A DNA stretch of 64,000 nt from Scytonema tolypothrichoides VB-61278. Lineage in GTDB: Bacteria > Cyanobacteriota > Cyanobacteriia > Cyanobacteriales > Nostocaceae. Every line of letters begins with the position of its first letter. The first letter of the stretch is position 1. This document shows positions 47,977 through 57,438 of the stretch, one piece after another. The stretch covers positions 747,070 through 811,069 of the forward strand of contig NZ_JXCA02000002.1 in NCBI RefSeq assembly GCF_000828085.3, written 5' to 3'. The translations under genes and the position numbers were made by a program. The notes under the pieces were generated by a model. The model did not search any database, had not been told where the DNA came from, and was given only the letters and a program-made list of their open reading frames with translations.

Positions 47977-48080
47977 ATATTGATTGTGCTGTTAGACGAT
48001 TCACGCGAACAGTGCTTGCACATCTAAGATTAGGATAGCCATTAGAATTGAAACAACGCTTACCTTTACAGCAGCAACCC

Positions 48081-48386
48081 ATGCTAAAAACAGTCCAAGG
48101 TATTTATCAAAATGGACAAATTGAACTCACTGAGATACCACAGAATGTGAGCGATCGCGTCCAAGTTCTGGTCACCTTTGTTGATCCTAGTAAAATCGAT
48201 TCTACCAAACTACGCCAATTGATTGACCAACTCGAAACCATTGCAGGTATTCAGCAGGGCTTTGAAGAAGTCAACGCTGGGCAAACTCGTCCTGTCGGAG
48301 ATTTCACCCAAAAGCAGTTTGGGATAACGCCGACGATGATGTTTTTGCCCAGCTACCACAGTGAAAACTGGAGTTTAGAGCAATGA
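48081..48386 (+). CDS. antitoxin-like protein without a toxin partner
   Basis: The 101-residue product starts LKTVQGIYQNGQIELTEIPQ and DRVQVLVTFVD, the same type of N-terminus as the antitoxin at 43718 (small beta hairpin, IY-NG), then has helices and FEEVNAGQTRPVGDF. The next gene is a DOPA-dioxygenase-like enzyme, so no toxin follows. The last 20 residues (about from ITPTMMFL) look unlike the family; reading one frame over gives WDNADDDVFAQLPQ and a stop at 48363, which looks more natural. A frameshift in the tail is therefore possible. The ATG at 48081 is preferred over the TTG at 48048. Its stop overlaps the next start (ATGA). Confidence 0.65.
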   Translation: MLKTVQGIYQNGQIELTEIPQNVSDRVQVLVTFVDPSKIDSTKLRQLIDQLETIAGIQQGFEEVNAGQTRPVGDFTQKQFGITPTMMFLPSYHSENWSLEQ

Positions 48387-48739
48387 CACAAGATACTACC
48401 GAAATCACTGGTTTTCACGCTCATGTCTACTATGATACCGCAAATCGTGATGTAGCTGAACGTGTACGTGAAGGATTAGGTGCAAGATTTGACGTGCGGC
48501 TTGGGCGCTGGCATGATAAACCCATTGGTCCGCATCCAAAGGCAATGTATCAAGTTGCATTCTTACCGAATCAGTTTGAGAAAGTTGTTCCCTGGTTAAT
48601 GCTCAATCATGAGGGATTGGATATTTTAATCCACCCCGAGACGGGCGATGATGTCAAAGACCACACCGAACATGCTTTATGGTTGGGAGAGAAACTAAAG
48701 CTTAATATTGGGTTTCTTCAACAGATTGAAAAAACCTAA
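48383..48739 (+). CDS. DOPA 4,5-dioxygenase family protein
   Basis: The 118-residue protein has the family's metal-site pattern: FHAHVYYD near the N-terminus (His12, His14), GPHPKAMYQVAF, LMLNHEGLDILIHPETGDD and a closing DHTEHALWLGEKL. Fungal and bacterial relatives cleave catechols such as DOPA in pigment pathways, but in cyanobacteria the substrate is unknown. The start overlaps the stop of the antitoxin-like gene by four bases. It ends 60 bases before the end of the convergent ndhD gene. Confidence 0.88.
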   Translation: MTQDTTEITGFHAHVYYDTANRDVAERVREGLGARFDVRLGRWHDKPIGPHPKAMYQVAFLPNQFEKVVPWLMLNHEGLDILIHPETGDDVKDHTEHALWLGEKLKLNIGFLQQIEKT

Positions 48740-48798
48740 CAAAAAAAGAGCAGGTATAAAACCCGCCCACTAAGAAATATTGATTTGAAATCAACAAC

Positions 48799-50370
48799 CT
48801 AATTCCCAATCTCCGGCGCATTAAATGATAGCGCTGGCGCTTTTTGACCCGCCAAAGCAGGAAGAGAATTACGCAGCCGCGTCGTCAACTGCACAGTTGT
48901 CGCATCGTACACCTGAGTCAGCATCTTGGGATACAAACCAATACCAATAATTGGTATTAACAAGCAGGCGATGATGAAGATTTCGCGGGGTTCGGCATCT
49001 ATGAGTTTCTGGTGAGAAACTAATTCTTTGTTTTCTTCACCATAGAAAATCTCCCGCAGCATTGACAGCAAATAAATCGGAGTTAAAATCACCCCAACTG
49101 CCATCAACAACACCACAATAACTTTGAAAGTGGGGTTATAGGCATCGCTGGTGGCAAAGCCAACGAATACCATCAACTCAGCAACGAAACCGCTCATTCC
49201 TGGCAAGGCTAAGGATGCCATAGAACATGTTGTCCACATGGCAAACATTTTGCCCATTTTCTTACCAACACCGCCCATTTCATCCAACATGAGGGTGTGA
49301 GTACGGTCATATGTTGCCCCTACTAGGAAGAACAAACTTGCCCCAATCAAACCGTGGGAAACCATTTGCAACATTGCCCCATTCAAACCCAAGTCGGTGA
49401 AGGAAGCAATACCAATTGCCACAAAGCCCATGTGAGAAATTGAGGAGTAGGCAATTTTCCGCTTCAAGTTGCGCTGGGCAAATGATGTCAGGGCGGCGTA
49501 GATAATATTAACTATCCCCAAAATCACTAACACCGGGGCAAAATAAGCGTGGGCATCGGGAAGCATTTGGGCATTCATGCGAATAAGCGCGTAACCGCCC
49601 ATTTTCAGCAGAACACCTGCCAGCAACATATGCACGGGGGCTGTCGCTTCACCGTGGGCATCTGGTAGCCAAGTATGCAACGGGAAGATCGGAAGTTTGA
49701 CAGCGTAGGCAATCAAGAAAGCAGCGTACAGCCAAAGTTGGAGATTGAGGCTGAAACCTTTGGCAGCAAGCGTTTGCATATCAAAAGTGATCGTATCACC
49801 ATGAAATGCCATCGTTAAGCCAGCGAGCAAAATAAACAGCGAACCACCAGCAGTGTACAAAATAAACTTAGTCGCTGCATATTGCCGCTTTTTGCCTCCC
49901 CAAATCGAAAGCAGAATGTATATCGGCACCAGTTCGAGTTCCCACACCAGGAAAAACAACAGCATATCCTGGACGGCGAAAACGGCAATCTGACCGCCAT
50001 ACATCGCTAATATCAAAAAGTAAAACAGCTTGGGCTTGAGTGTCACCGGCCAAGCTGCTAGCATCGCCAGCGTGGTAATGAATCCAGTCAAAATTATCAG
50101 GGGCATAGACAAGCCATCTGCCCCTACCGACCAATTCAAACCGATCTGTGGAAGCCAGCTGTAACTCTCAAAGAGTTGCAAATCTGGATTGGAGAAATCA
50201 TACCCAGTATAAAAAGCAATCACGATCAGTGCAAAATCTATCAGCCCTATGATCAGGCTATACCAGCGCACTGTTTTGCCATCTTTATCTGGAATGAAGG
50301 GAATTAGCAGTGACGCCGCTATCGGAAATAGAATAATCGTCGTCAGCCAAGGAAAATTTGCTGTATTCAT
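48799..50370 (-). CDS. ndhD: NAD(P)H-quinone oxidoreductase subunit 4 (NdhD)
   Basis: NdhD is an antiporter-like membrane subunit of the photosynthetic complex I (NDH-1), which takes electrons from ferredoxin and pumps protons. The 523-residue protein has about 14 membrane helices and the family marks [74 protein letters not shown] (given here across helices) and [15 protein letters not shown]. It pairs with ndhF upstream (232 bases apart, same strand), the usual ndhF1-ndhD1 arrangement of the respiratory and cyclic-flow NDH-1 complex as opposed to the CO2-uptake forms. That assignment rests on gene order without cupA or cupB nearby. Confidence 0.95.
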   Translation of the reverse strand: MNTANFPWLTTIILFPIAASLLIPFIPDKDGKTVRWYSLIIGLIDFALIVIAFYTGYDFSNPDLQLFESYSWLPQIGLNWSVGADGLSMPLIILTGFITTLAMLAAWPVTLKPKLFYFLILAMYGGQIAVFAVQDMLLFFLVWELELVPIYILLSIWGGKKRQYAATKFILYTAGGSLFILLAGLTMAFHGDTITFDMQTLAAKGFSLNLQLWLYAAFLIAYAVKLPIFPLHTWLPDAHGEATAPVHMLLAGVLLKMGGYALIRMNAQMLPDAHAYFAPVLVILGIVNIIYAALTSFAQRNLKRKIAYSSISHMGFVAIGIASFTDLGLNGAMLQMVSHGLIGASLFFLVGATYDRTHTLMLDEMGGVGKKMGKMFAMWTTCSMASLALPGMSGFVAELMVFVGFATSDAYNPTFKVIVVLLMAVGVILTPIYLLSMLREIFYGEENKELVSHQKLIDAEPREIFIIACLLIPIIGIGLYPKMLTQVYDATTVQLTTRLRNSLPALAGQKAPALSFNAPEIGN

Positions 50371-50574
50371 CGCAGGTTGTTAGGCAGCAATAATAATGGT
50401 CGGCTATCAACTACTAGCTATTTACTAGCAGTTTTTGCAGGCATTGGTCTTCATTCTTAGGTTTATTTAATAAAAGTAAAGAAAGATGAAGGGAGGTCAA
50501 TACATCCTTCATCCTTCATCTAATGACCACATACTTTTGCGGTTAACTACTAACCGCCAAGCATTTGTGTAGTG

Positions 50575-50600
50575 TAGAGACGTAGCATGCTACGTCTCTA
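50575..50600. repeat. 26-bp perfect palindrome between ndhF and ndhD
   Basis: TAGAGACGTAGCA / TGCTACGTCTCTA is a perfect palindrome with no spacer, ending two bases before the ndhF stop codon region on the minus strand. Palindromes with this AGAGACGTAGC core are dispersed in filamentous cyanobacteria (from memory). On RNA it would form a long hairpin in the ndhF-ndhD transcript. Confidence 0.8.
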
Positions 50601-50602
50601 AA

Positions 50603-52708
50603 TCAGGTGACACCGAAAACAATCACTAAGCCCAATACAGCCCCAAAGATAATCAAGGCATAGAATTGAGCACGACCGTTTTCCAGGTATTTCAGACCTT
50701 CACCAGTGATCAGAGTGAAGAAACCTGTGAGGTTTACAGCACCATCAACAACGCGGAAGTCAACTTCCATCACTTGTCTTGCTAAACGCCGCAAGCTGAC
50801 AACAAAAACACGATGGTAAATGTCATCAAAGTACCACTTGTTGAGGGAGAACTCGTAAAGCGGCTGGATTTTTGCTGCGATCGCCACTGGGTTGATTTTA
50901 CCCAACAGATACGTCAACGAAGCCAAGGTAATGCCAATCAAGGAAATCCCAACTGAAGCACCCGCCATAGTGTAGAATTCGCTTGGGTTGAATTCAGCCG
51001 CTTTTTCTACCACTTCGGCTAAAGTTTCGCTGGGTGGGAAAATAAACTCCTCAAAGTAGTTGGCAAAAGGAGTCCCAAGCAAACCAATCAGTATGGAAGG
51101 AACTGCCAAAATCGCTAATGGCAGAGTCATTGTCCAAGGCGACTCATGAGGATACTCACTGTGACCATGACCGTGACCGTGACTGTGGTCATCATGGTGA
51201 TGTTCCTCAGTTGCTTCCAATTCTCCCTTGGTCATAGCACCAGGACCAAAAGCAGGGGCTGCATCAAAACCTGTTACAATTCCCATTCCTGCTGGAGATT
51301 TGAGTTTTTGCCACAAATTAGTTTGATTGCCCCGGAATTTACCTTCAAAGGTAACGAAATACATCCGGAACATGTAGAAAGCGGTAATTCCGGCGGTTAG
51401 CCAACCAATTGCCCACAGAAGTGGGTTCGCTGCAAATACCTTCCCTAGGATTTCATCTTTTGACCAGAAACCAGCAAAGGGCGGGATACCAGAAATTGCG
51501 ACACAACCAATGAAGAAGGTAATTGCCGTAACTGGCATATACTTCCGCAGTCCACCCATCAACCGCATATCCTGCGCCAAGTTCGGGTCGTGACCGACGA
51601 CTCCTTCCATACCGTGAATTACAGAACCAGAACCCAGGAAAAGCATCGCCTTAAAGTAGGCGTGGGTCATTAAGTGGAAAAGTCCGGCGCTGTATGCGCC
51701 TACTCCCATTGCCATCACCATGTAACCGAGTTGGGAAATGGTGGAGTAAGCTAAGCCCTTTTTGATGTCGTTTTGAGTAATGGCAATTGTCGCACCCAAA
51801 AATGCTGTCAATGCCCCAGTGAATGCAATCACGTTCATTGCTGCTGGAACGTGTTCAAAAACTGGGTACATCCGAGCAATTAAGAAAACACCCGCCGCCA
51901 CCATTGTTGCTGCGTGGATGAGGGCGGAGATGGGGGTGGGACCTTCCATTGCATCTGGTAACCAGACGTGCAGGGGAAATTGGGCGGATTTGGCAACCGG
52001 ACCCAGGAAGACGAGAATCGCCAACAGGATGGCGAGCAAATTGCTGACAGCACCGGTTTGGACAAGTTGCCCTAGGCGATCGCCCATCACATCAAAATCA
52101 AAGCTTCCTGTTGCCCAGAAAAGCCCCAAAATGCCCAACAGCAATCCAAAGTCACCCACGCGGTTGGTGACAAATGCTTTTTGACAAGCATCTGCTGCCG
52201 CCTTGCGATCGTACCAGAACCCGACCAGCAAGTACGAACACATCCCGACCAGCTCCCAGAAGATATAAACCTGTACTAAGTTGGGGCTAACCACCAGACC
52301 CAACATTGAGGAGCCGAACAAGCTGAGATAGGCGTAAAACCGGACATAGCCTGGGTCATGAGCCATGTACCCATCCGTGTAAAGCATGACGAGTAAGGCT
52401 ACGGTTGTTACAACCACTAGCATTAGGGCTGTTAGGTGGTCAACAGTGTAGCCCATGCTCAGGTGAAAATTGCCTGCTGCTGCCCATTCCAAGGTATAGG
52501 TGTAAGGAGCGTGCCCTTGAATTTGACTCCACAGCAAAGCAAACGACAACCCCATTGCCAGTCCCATCAAGGACATAATAAATGCTGCATTGAGCTGTCG
52601 CAGGTTGTTGGTCACCTGATTCAACGAGATTAACCCTAGACCGACCAGCATTGCCCCAAGAAGAGGTAATACCGGAATCAGCCAGGCATACTGATAGATT
52701 ATTTCCAT
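50603..52708 (-). CDS. ndhF: NAD(P)H-quinone oxidoreductase subunit 5 (NdhF)
   Basis: NdhF is the distal proton-pumping subunit of NDH-1, with the long lateral helix. The protein of about 701 residues has the family marks GYTVDHLTALMLVVVTTVALL, YLLVGFWYDRKAAADACQKA, PLHVWLPDAMEGPTPISALI, KKGLAYSTISQLGYM, FLGSGSVIHGMEG and GIPPFAGFWSKDEIL. A His-rich loop (HHDDHSHGHGHGH, about residues 520-532) lies before the C-terminal helices; similar loops occur in other cyanobacterial NdhF proteins. The second of two adjacent ATGs is used (MEIIYQYAWLIPVLPLLG). It is the first gene of the ndhF-ndhD pair. Confidence 0.95.
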   Translation of the reverse strand: MEIIYQYAWLIPVLPLLGAMLVGLGLISLNQVTNNLRQLNAAFIMSLMGLAMGLSFALLWSQIQGHAPYTYTLEWAAAGNFHLSMGYTVDHLTALMLVVVTTVALLVMLYTDGYMAHDPGYVRFYAYLSLFGSSMLGLVVSPNLVQVYIFWELVGMCSYLLVGFWYDRKAAADACQKAFVTNRVGDFGLLLGILGLFWATGSFDFDVMGDRLGQLVQTGAVSNLLAILLAILVFLGPVAKSAQFPLHVWLPDAMEGPTPISALIHAATMVAAGVFLIARMYPVFEHVPAAMNVIAFTGALTAFLGATIAITQNDIKKGLAYSTISQLGYMVMAMGVGAYSAGLFHLMTHAYFKAMLFLGSGSVIHGMEGVVGHDPNLAQDMRLMGGLRKYMPVTAITFFIGCVAISGIPPFAGFWSKDEILGKVFAANPLLWAIGWLTAGITAFYMFRMYFVTFEGKFRGNQTNLWQKLKSPAGMGIVTGFDAAPAFGPGAMTKGELEATEEHHHDDHSHGHGHGHSEYPHESPWTMTLPLAILAVPSILIGLLGTPFANYFEEFIFPPSETLAEVVEKAAEFNPSEFYTMAGASVGISLIGITLASLTYLLGKINPVAIAAKIQPLYEFSLNKWYFDDIYHRVFVVSLRRLARQVMEVDFRVVDGAVNLTGFFTLITGEGLKYLENGRAQFYALIIFGAVLGLVIVFGVT

Positions 52709-52788
52709 CATTGACGCCTACTTTTAGAATTCTTGACTAATTTGTCGGAACTGTTAATAATTGTGACACACACACTTTAGGATAAAAT

Positions 52789-52816
52789 ACCCCACCCAAT
52801 AGTTATTGGGTGGGGT
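52789..52816 (-). terminator. strong hairpin downstream of the thioredoxin gene
   Basis: A perfect 13-bp inverted repeat ACCCCACCCAATA / TATTGGGTGGGGT has a 2-base spacer. Read on the minus strand it is followed by TTTTATCC, so it can end the thioredoxin transcript before ndhF. As the stem is long and symmetric it may also be a dispersed repeat. Confidence 0.6.
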
Positions 52817-52974
52817 TATTAAGCTTGGTTTTAGATTTTGTCATCAGTTCTTAATCATTGGTCATTAGTCAAGAGTATAGAGTTGGTTGTCTGGAGCACA
52901 TACAACCATTTAGACTCGAAAGCTCCAGTTTTTGATTAAAAGCCTTGCCGGTTAAACAAAAAGATTCTGAGTTA

Positions 52975-53012
52975 ATGACTGATCACTGATGAGTGATAAC
53001 TGATGACTAATG
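52975..53012. repeat. degenerate 7-bp repeats (TGACTGA / TGATAAC)
   Basis: Imperfect heptamers of the TGATGAC and TAATGAC type lie directly downstream of the thioredoxin stop codon. They are similar to the arrays at 57067 and 57377. Confidence 0.5.
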
Positions 53013-53017
53013 ACTCT

Positions 53018-53404
53018 TCACGCAGAACGACAACCTAAATCCGCTGTTGTTGGGCGATGGTAAGTTTTCGGGCGGTTGGCGTAACACACTTTTATTTCTT
53101 CTAAAGCTAGAAATAAATCTTCTCGTCCACGAAAACTTTCCAAACGCCGACGGACTATGCCATCTTCAATCAACAGTAAAGTTGGTAGTGATTTCAGCTT
53201 ATATTTTGTAGCAAGTTTAAAATTATCATCAGCATTCACTCCTACTAATTTAATTTGGTCGCCGCATTGAGCTTTAAATTGCAATAATAAAGGGTGGATT
53301 ATTCGACACAACCCACACCAAGGTGCTTCAAAATTTACTAAAACAGGAATTGAAGATTCTAAAACTTCTTGAGAAAATGTCCGCTCACTAACCGACAACA
53401 CCAT
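53018..53404 (-). CDS. thioredoxin-family protein with WCGLC active site
   Basis: The 128-residue thioredoxin fold has the active site APWCGLCR (about residues 28-35) in place of the standard WCGPC, and VNFEAPW, LVGVNADDNFKLATKYKL and the cis-proline region SLPTLLLIEDG. A Leu in the middle of the motif is a known variant in cyanobacterial thioredoxins and changes the redox potential in an unknown way here. A C-terminal extension of about 20 residues ends in a third Cys (DLGCRSA). It lies upstream of ndhF on the same strand, separated by a hairpin. Confidence 0.88.
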   Translation of the reverse strand: MVLSVSERTFSQEVLESSIPVLVNFEAPWCGLCRIIHPLLLQFKAQCGDQIKLVGVNADDNFKLATKYKLKSLPTLLLIEDGIVRRRLESFRGREDLFLALEEIKVCYANRPKTYHRPTTADLGCRSA

Positions 53405-54018
53405 GACGCCTCTGAAATTTATATGGTTTTGATATCAAAACTAACTGTCAGCTTTGGGAGTGCATTGTCAGGATTTCGTAAACATTGTCCATTGCAAAAC
53501 TGACACAAAAGTCAGTAAGACATTCAAGACGGTAACTCTCTCAAACTTTTTGGTCTTTATAGTCGTTATTGAAAGGGTATTTTTCGCCAATCTGCTGTTG
53601 ACCTTACCTATGCAGACAACTTATCTCCACCAAACCTATAATAACCGTAGGTAGTTTTCTTCTGCTTCAGCAAAAGGAGACAGTACCTTATTTGCCACAG
53701 GCAATGCTGCTGGAACTAGACGATCTCGCATAAGTGTTGAGGATTTTCTCAAGTTTTGGTCGCTGTTGGCTATCTTGTTTTCTTCGCCAAATTTAATCAA
53801 CCATCTTCTGATTATAGAAAAGAAAATAGCGAATTATCAAGTTTTTCCCGACTTTGGCAGTTTATGAGCAACTACCAAATCTAAAATTTCAAAACGACTA
53901 AGCGCACCCCCACTGACAGCTACTTCAATTCATCCTACATTGATTTGGTGGCAGTTGATGAGATCAAATCAATATATGATCTTATCAACCTCTGTAGATA
54001 AATCGCATTATGTTCAAA
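53405..54018. other. intergenic region with no recognised gene
   Basis: This 614-base gap lies between the thioredoxin and NnrU-like genes. The sequence is AT-rich with no repeat block, and short frames have no protein character. It presumably contains the thioredoxin promoter at its left end. Confidence 0.5.
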
Positions 54019-54735
54019 TCATAATCCGATTTTACTAGTTGCTTCGAGCAATAGAGGGTGTGACCACCAAAGTAACAGCACAAAAATTGCAACCCCCAAA
54101 TAAGCCGGACGCAAAAATTCCTGCCATAAGATAGATTGACGACCGTCAAGAACAGCGGCAAATGGGATGATGGAAGTACGCTGTTGAACTTGAGCATAAG
54201 CTTCTCCGTAGCGATCGCTCAAACGGCGATCCCCGTGCCATACTCCGAATAAATGGTGTAACACCAACCCGACTGAAGTGATAAGGGTAAAACTTGTACC
54301 TAACCACAGGGTATGAGCAATACACCAAATAATCTGTCCCACCATTTGTGGATGGCGAGTAATGCGAATAATTCCTGTTTCAAAAAGATGTACCTGAGGC
54401 TTTTGGATAGCAGCAATTTCTAGTAGATTGAAAGTCGCGGGATACAAAAACAAAAACGAAATAGCTGAGAGTACCCAAACGAATTGCTGGACTCCCGGTA
54501 AATTTTGGACATACCAAAGTTGCAAGCCATCGTAGCGGTGGTTAAAAAAGTAAATAATTAAGATGACAGCCAAGGGCAGGCTACTAAATGCAAAAAAAAT
54601 GCGATAAAGCCTAGGACTAATATGCTTTTCTGCCCACGGGCGCAGGGCTGCGCCTCCACTATGGACAATTGCAAAACCAAATAGTAGTCCTAGCATGACA
54701 AAATGACTAAGGGTCAACCAAGACGGCTGCATCAT
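54019..54735 (-). CDS. NnrU-family membrane protein (Z-ISO-like)
   Basis: The protein of about 238 residues has five or six membrane helices and the NnrU family marks LLFGFAIVHSGGAALRPWAE, RLYRIFFAFSSLPLAVIL, TRHPQMVGQIIWCIAHTLW, LVLHHLFGVWHGDRRL. The conserved His residues could bind heme. The plant relative Z-ISO is the heme-dependent 15-cis-zeta-carotene isomerase; bacterial NnrU proteins are named from denitrifiers. In a cyanobacterium a carotenoid role is plausible but not shown. The ATG at 54735 is chosen over the GTG at 54741. The product has no operon partners. Confidence 0.85.
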   Translation of the reverse strand: MMQPSWLTLSHFVMLGLLFGFAIVHSGGAALRPWAEKHISPRLYRIFFAFSSLPLAVILIIYFFNHRYDGLQLWYVQNLPGVQQFVWVLSAISFLFLYPATFNLLEIAAIQKPQVHLFETGIIRITRHPQMVGQIIWCIAHTLWLGTSFTLITSVGLVLHHLFGVWHGDRRLSDRYGEAYAQVQQRTSIIPFAAVLDGRQSILWQEFLRPAYLGVAIFVLLLWWSHPLLLEATSKIGL

Positions 54736-54896
54736 ACACACAAATGAAGTAACTTAAAGAAAGCCTAATTTAGTACAACGAATACCACAAACTATGTAAA
54801 AAAATCATAGGCAGGATATCCTGTCACCATAGAGTATGTGCGTTGGATGAACACAACTTGAGGACCAACATCCGCACCATAAAATAGAATAACCTG

Positions 54897-55715
54897 ATGA
54901 AAAAACTACCGTCTGAACTGAAGCTAGCTATCATTGGCAACCTGAAGTTAATTAGAACCGTCAAAAAGGAAAATTTGTTACAGGGAGTGTCTCTGACTGA
55001 ACAAAGTTGTCTTAACGACACAGCATGGATGGCATTTGAGAATGGTAAAGTATCCTCAGATATTAGGTTACAAAAGTATTTAGCTGTGATCAAATCAGAA
55101 AAAGAGGTACTACACAACGCAGTCAGTCGCAATGACCACCCTCTGACAACAGCAAAGCACAAAGGAAGTGCCTCAATTAAATGTAGATTAATGGCACTTT
55201 CTAGAACAGGTAAACAATTTACTGCTGATATTAATAATCATATTACGAAACAAGTTGTCATTGGCAAGAACTTCATCAAACTGGAAAAATGGACTTGGAA
55301 TTTGCGTATCTTCCCCATTTTAGTCAGTAAAGAAATATATAATGACAGGGTGCAGAGGACAGAAAACAGGGCACAATCCTATCATCTGTCCCCTGTTTTT
55401 TATGACCATCCGTGGAGAAAAGCAAAAGTCTCCCAGTCCAAATGGTCGTATGCTGAATTAGATGGTTTCATCCACTATAAAGTCATGAATAATTCTTCAG
55501 CTATAAGAGTGGATGCTAACTGTAGCAGTCAATCTTATCCTTGTCGCGGGCATACAAACAAACACAATTGTCCCGAACCTTGGATTAACGATTCAGTGTG
55601 GTGGAAGTCGTGGATTTAAGCTATGTGCAGATTTAGTTGGAGGGCAAAATGTCGCAATGAGAACGTTGTTACTCCGGCAGGACGCAAGTCAAACGGAAAT
55701 TCTGGTAACAGCCTA
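54897..55715 (+). pseudogene. decayed tnpB (IS200/IS605-family RNA-guided nuclease gene)
   Basis: The frame from 54897 gives TnpB-like sequence: LMALSRTGKQFTADINNHIT, KWSYAELDGFIHYKV, AIRVDANCSSQSYPCRGHT then NKHNCPE, which matches the RuvC/zinc-ribbon end of TnpB (VD..YTSQ.C..CGHT...NRPE). At about 55585 the homology moves to the next frame: GLTIQCGGSRGF, KLCADLVGGQNVAMRTLLLRQD (about to 55690). Two of the zinc-ribbon cysteines are lost and the N-terminal half is short and scrambled (with a CCTGTTTT-type repeat at about 55388). It is thus frameshifted and inactive. No tnpA is present. Confidence 0.75.
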
Positions 55716-56047
55716 CCCCCTGAAAGTCTCTCTATTCCGGGGCAACAAAATCGTACTCTCTCCTTGCTGGGAGAACCGTAGAGGGGTGCATTGGATTTTG
55801 TAACGAAAACAAAAAAAGCGTTCAAGCTTTTGAAACCCAGAGTGGAGTTTACACACAATTCCCCTGAAAATCTACTTATTAGGGTCCAAAAGTAGAAAAG
55901 AGAACTTTAGTCAAGATGGTATGCTACTGTCTTTTTCGAGTAAAGTCTCTAAATTTAAGATGCAAAAAATCACGCCCTTGGGACAGGCTTTTTACGCTGG
56001 TTTGTAGAAGACTGCCGCTCATGCTCAAAGTTTGTGGGTTTAGCCTT

Positions 56048-57061
56048 ATGTCTGACCTTCCTTTCACTTTAGATCAGTTACGTATTCTCAAAGCGATCGC
56101 CGCAGAAGGCAGCTTCAAGCGTGCCGCTGATAGCCTCTATGTATCCCAACCTGCCGTTAGCTTGCAAGTGCAAAACCTAGAACGGCAGCTGGATGTTCCA
56201 TTATTTGACCGTGGAGGACGTCGCGCACAACTAACCGAAGCTGGACATTTACTTCTGAATTACGGTGAGAAAATCCTCAGCCTGTGTCAGGAAACCTGCC
56301 GCGCTATTGAGGATTTACAAAATCTCCAAGGTGGTACTTTGATTATTGGTGCTTCTCAAACGACCGGTACCTATCTTTTACCCCGGATGATTGGGATGTT
56401 CCGACAAAAATATCCAGATGTAGCAGTGCAATTGCACGTCCACTCCACCCGCAGAACCACTTGGAGTGTAGCTAACGGACAAGTGGATTTGGCAATCATC
56501 GGTGGTGAAATTCCTGGTGAACTCGCGGAATCTTTGGAAATTCTTCCGTACGCTGAAGACGAATTGTCACTGATTATACCTTCATTCCATCCCTTTGCCA
56601 AACTTGAAACGATTCAAAGAGAAGACCTATATAAATTACAGTTTATAGCTCTCGATTCTCAATCTACTATCCGTAAGGTCATTGACCAAGTACTATCACG
56701 CTGTGACATTGATACGCGGCGTTTTAAAATCGAAATGGAATTAAACTCCATAGAAGCTATAAAAAATGCCGTGCAATCTGGTTTGGGGGCTGCCTTTGTT
56801 TCAACCTCGGCAATAGCTAAAGAGTTACAAATGGGGGTGCTACACTGTGCTTCCATCGAAGGTGTGATAGTCAAACGGACGCTAAGGTTGGTTTTTAATC
56901 CCAATCGTTACAGATCTAAAGCAGCAGAAGCGTTTAGTCGGGAAATTCTACCTCAGTTTGCTGCACCTGGATGGAATCTAGAAATGTTAAAAACGTCACG
57001 CAAACCCATAATGGTTAGTACAGTGGATTTAGGAGCGCATAATTCTGACGACGATGATTAA
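56048..57061 (+). CDS. rbcR: LysR-family regulator, RbcR/CcmR type
   Basis: The 337-residue LysR protein has an N-terminal winged helix-turn-helix ([38 protein letters not shown], residues about 8-60) and a periplasmic-binding-like effector domain ([47 protein letters not shown]). This is the CbbR/RbcR group that senses carbon metabolites and controls Rubisco, NDH or CO2-concentration genes; which exact paralogue cannot be told. The ATG at 56048 is chosen because the LysR fold starts there; the frame extends 44 codons upstream without homology. ndhF and ndhD are about 4 kb away on the other strand. Confidence 0.85.
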   Translation: MSDLPFTLDQLRILKAIAAEGSFKRAADSLYVSQPAVSLQVQNLERQLDVPLFDRGGRRAQLTEAGHLLLNYGEKILSLCQETCRAIEDLQNLQGGTLIIGASQTTGTYLLPRMIGMFRQKYPDVAVQLHVHSTRRTTWSVANGQVDLAIIGGEIPGELAESLEILPYAEDELSLIIPSFHPFAKLETIQREDLYKLQFIALDSQSTIRKVIDQVLSRCDIDTRRFKIEMELNSIEAIKNAVQSGLGAAFVSTSAIAKELQMGVLHCASIEGVIVKRTLRLVFNPNRYRSKAAEAFSREILPQFAAPGWNLEMLKTSRKPIMVSTVDLGAHNSDDDD

Positions 57062-57066
57062 GATGT

Positions 57067-57109
57067 AGTCATTAGTCATTAGTCATTAGTCATTAGTCAT
57101 TAGTCATTA
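57067..57109. repeat. 7-bp tandem repeat array (TAGTCAT), six copies
   Basis: Six near-perfect copies of TAGTCAT follow one another directly after the LysR gene stop codon. Confidence 0.9.
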
Positions 57110-57114
57110 GGAGG

Positions 57115-57370
57115 CACTGCGTTGGTGAGGCAGGTGCTAACACCGGGTTTCCCAACTTGTAGACGCGTGCGCTCTGCGCATACCCAAAGGGTGAGCAGCG
57201 TATGCAGTCCTTGTTTCTAACGCCTTTCCTCCTCTGCCCCTCATCCCCAAGGGATCGAGCTCCCCAGGGGGAATCCCGAGCCCCCCATTGTTCGCGTGTC
57301 TCCTGCACAAGAGCAATGCTTACGCCGTAGCCGTGCCACTAGGCTGCAGGAGATACCAAGTGGCGTTCAT
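57115..57370. repeat. GC-rich dispersed repeat block
   Basis: Modules such as GGCACTGCGTTGGTGAGGC, ACACCGGGTTTCCCAACTTG, GCGTGCGCTCTGCGCATACC, CCCCAAGGGATCGAGCTCC and GGCTGCAGGAGATACC fill the gap between two heptamer arrays. They resemble the blocks at 1795-1945 (GGAGATACC) and 6075-6250. Confidence 0.6.
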
Positions 57371-57376
57371 TAGTTA

Positions 57377-57436
57377 AGGCCTATTGACTATTGACTGTTG
57401 ACTATTGACTGTTGACTGTTGATTCTTGACTCTTGA
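57377..57436. repeat. 7-bp tandem repeat array (TTGACTA / TTGACTG) before a kinase gene
   Basis: About eight copies of TTGACTR with small changes (TTGATTC, TTGACTC) run to within two bases of the ATG at 57439, so the array forms the ribosome-binding region and promoter-proximal leader of the kinase gene. Confidence 0.8.
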
Positions 57437-57438
57437 TT

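Noticed and set aside
55916-56047. 44-codon N-terminal extension of the LysR gene
   Set aside because: The conserved LysR fold starts at the ATG at 56048; the extension has no homology-like pattern.
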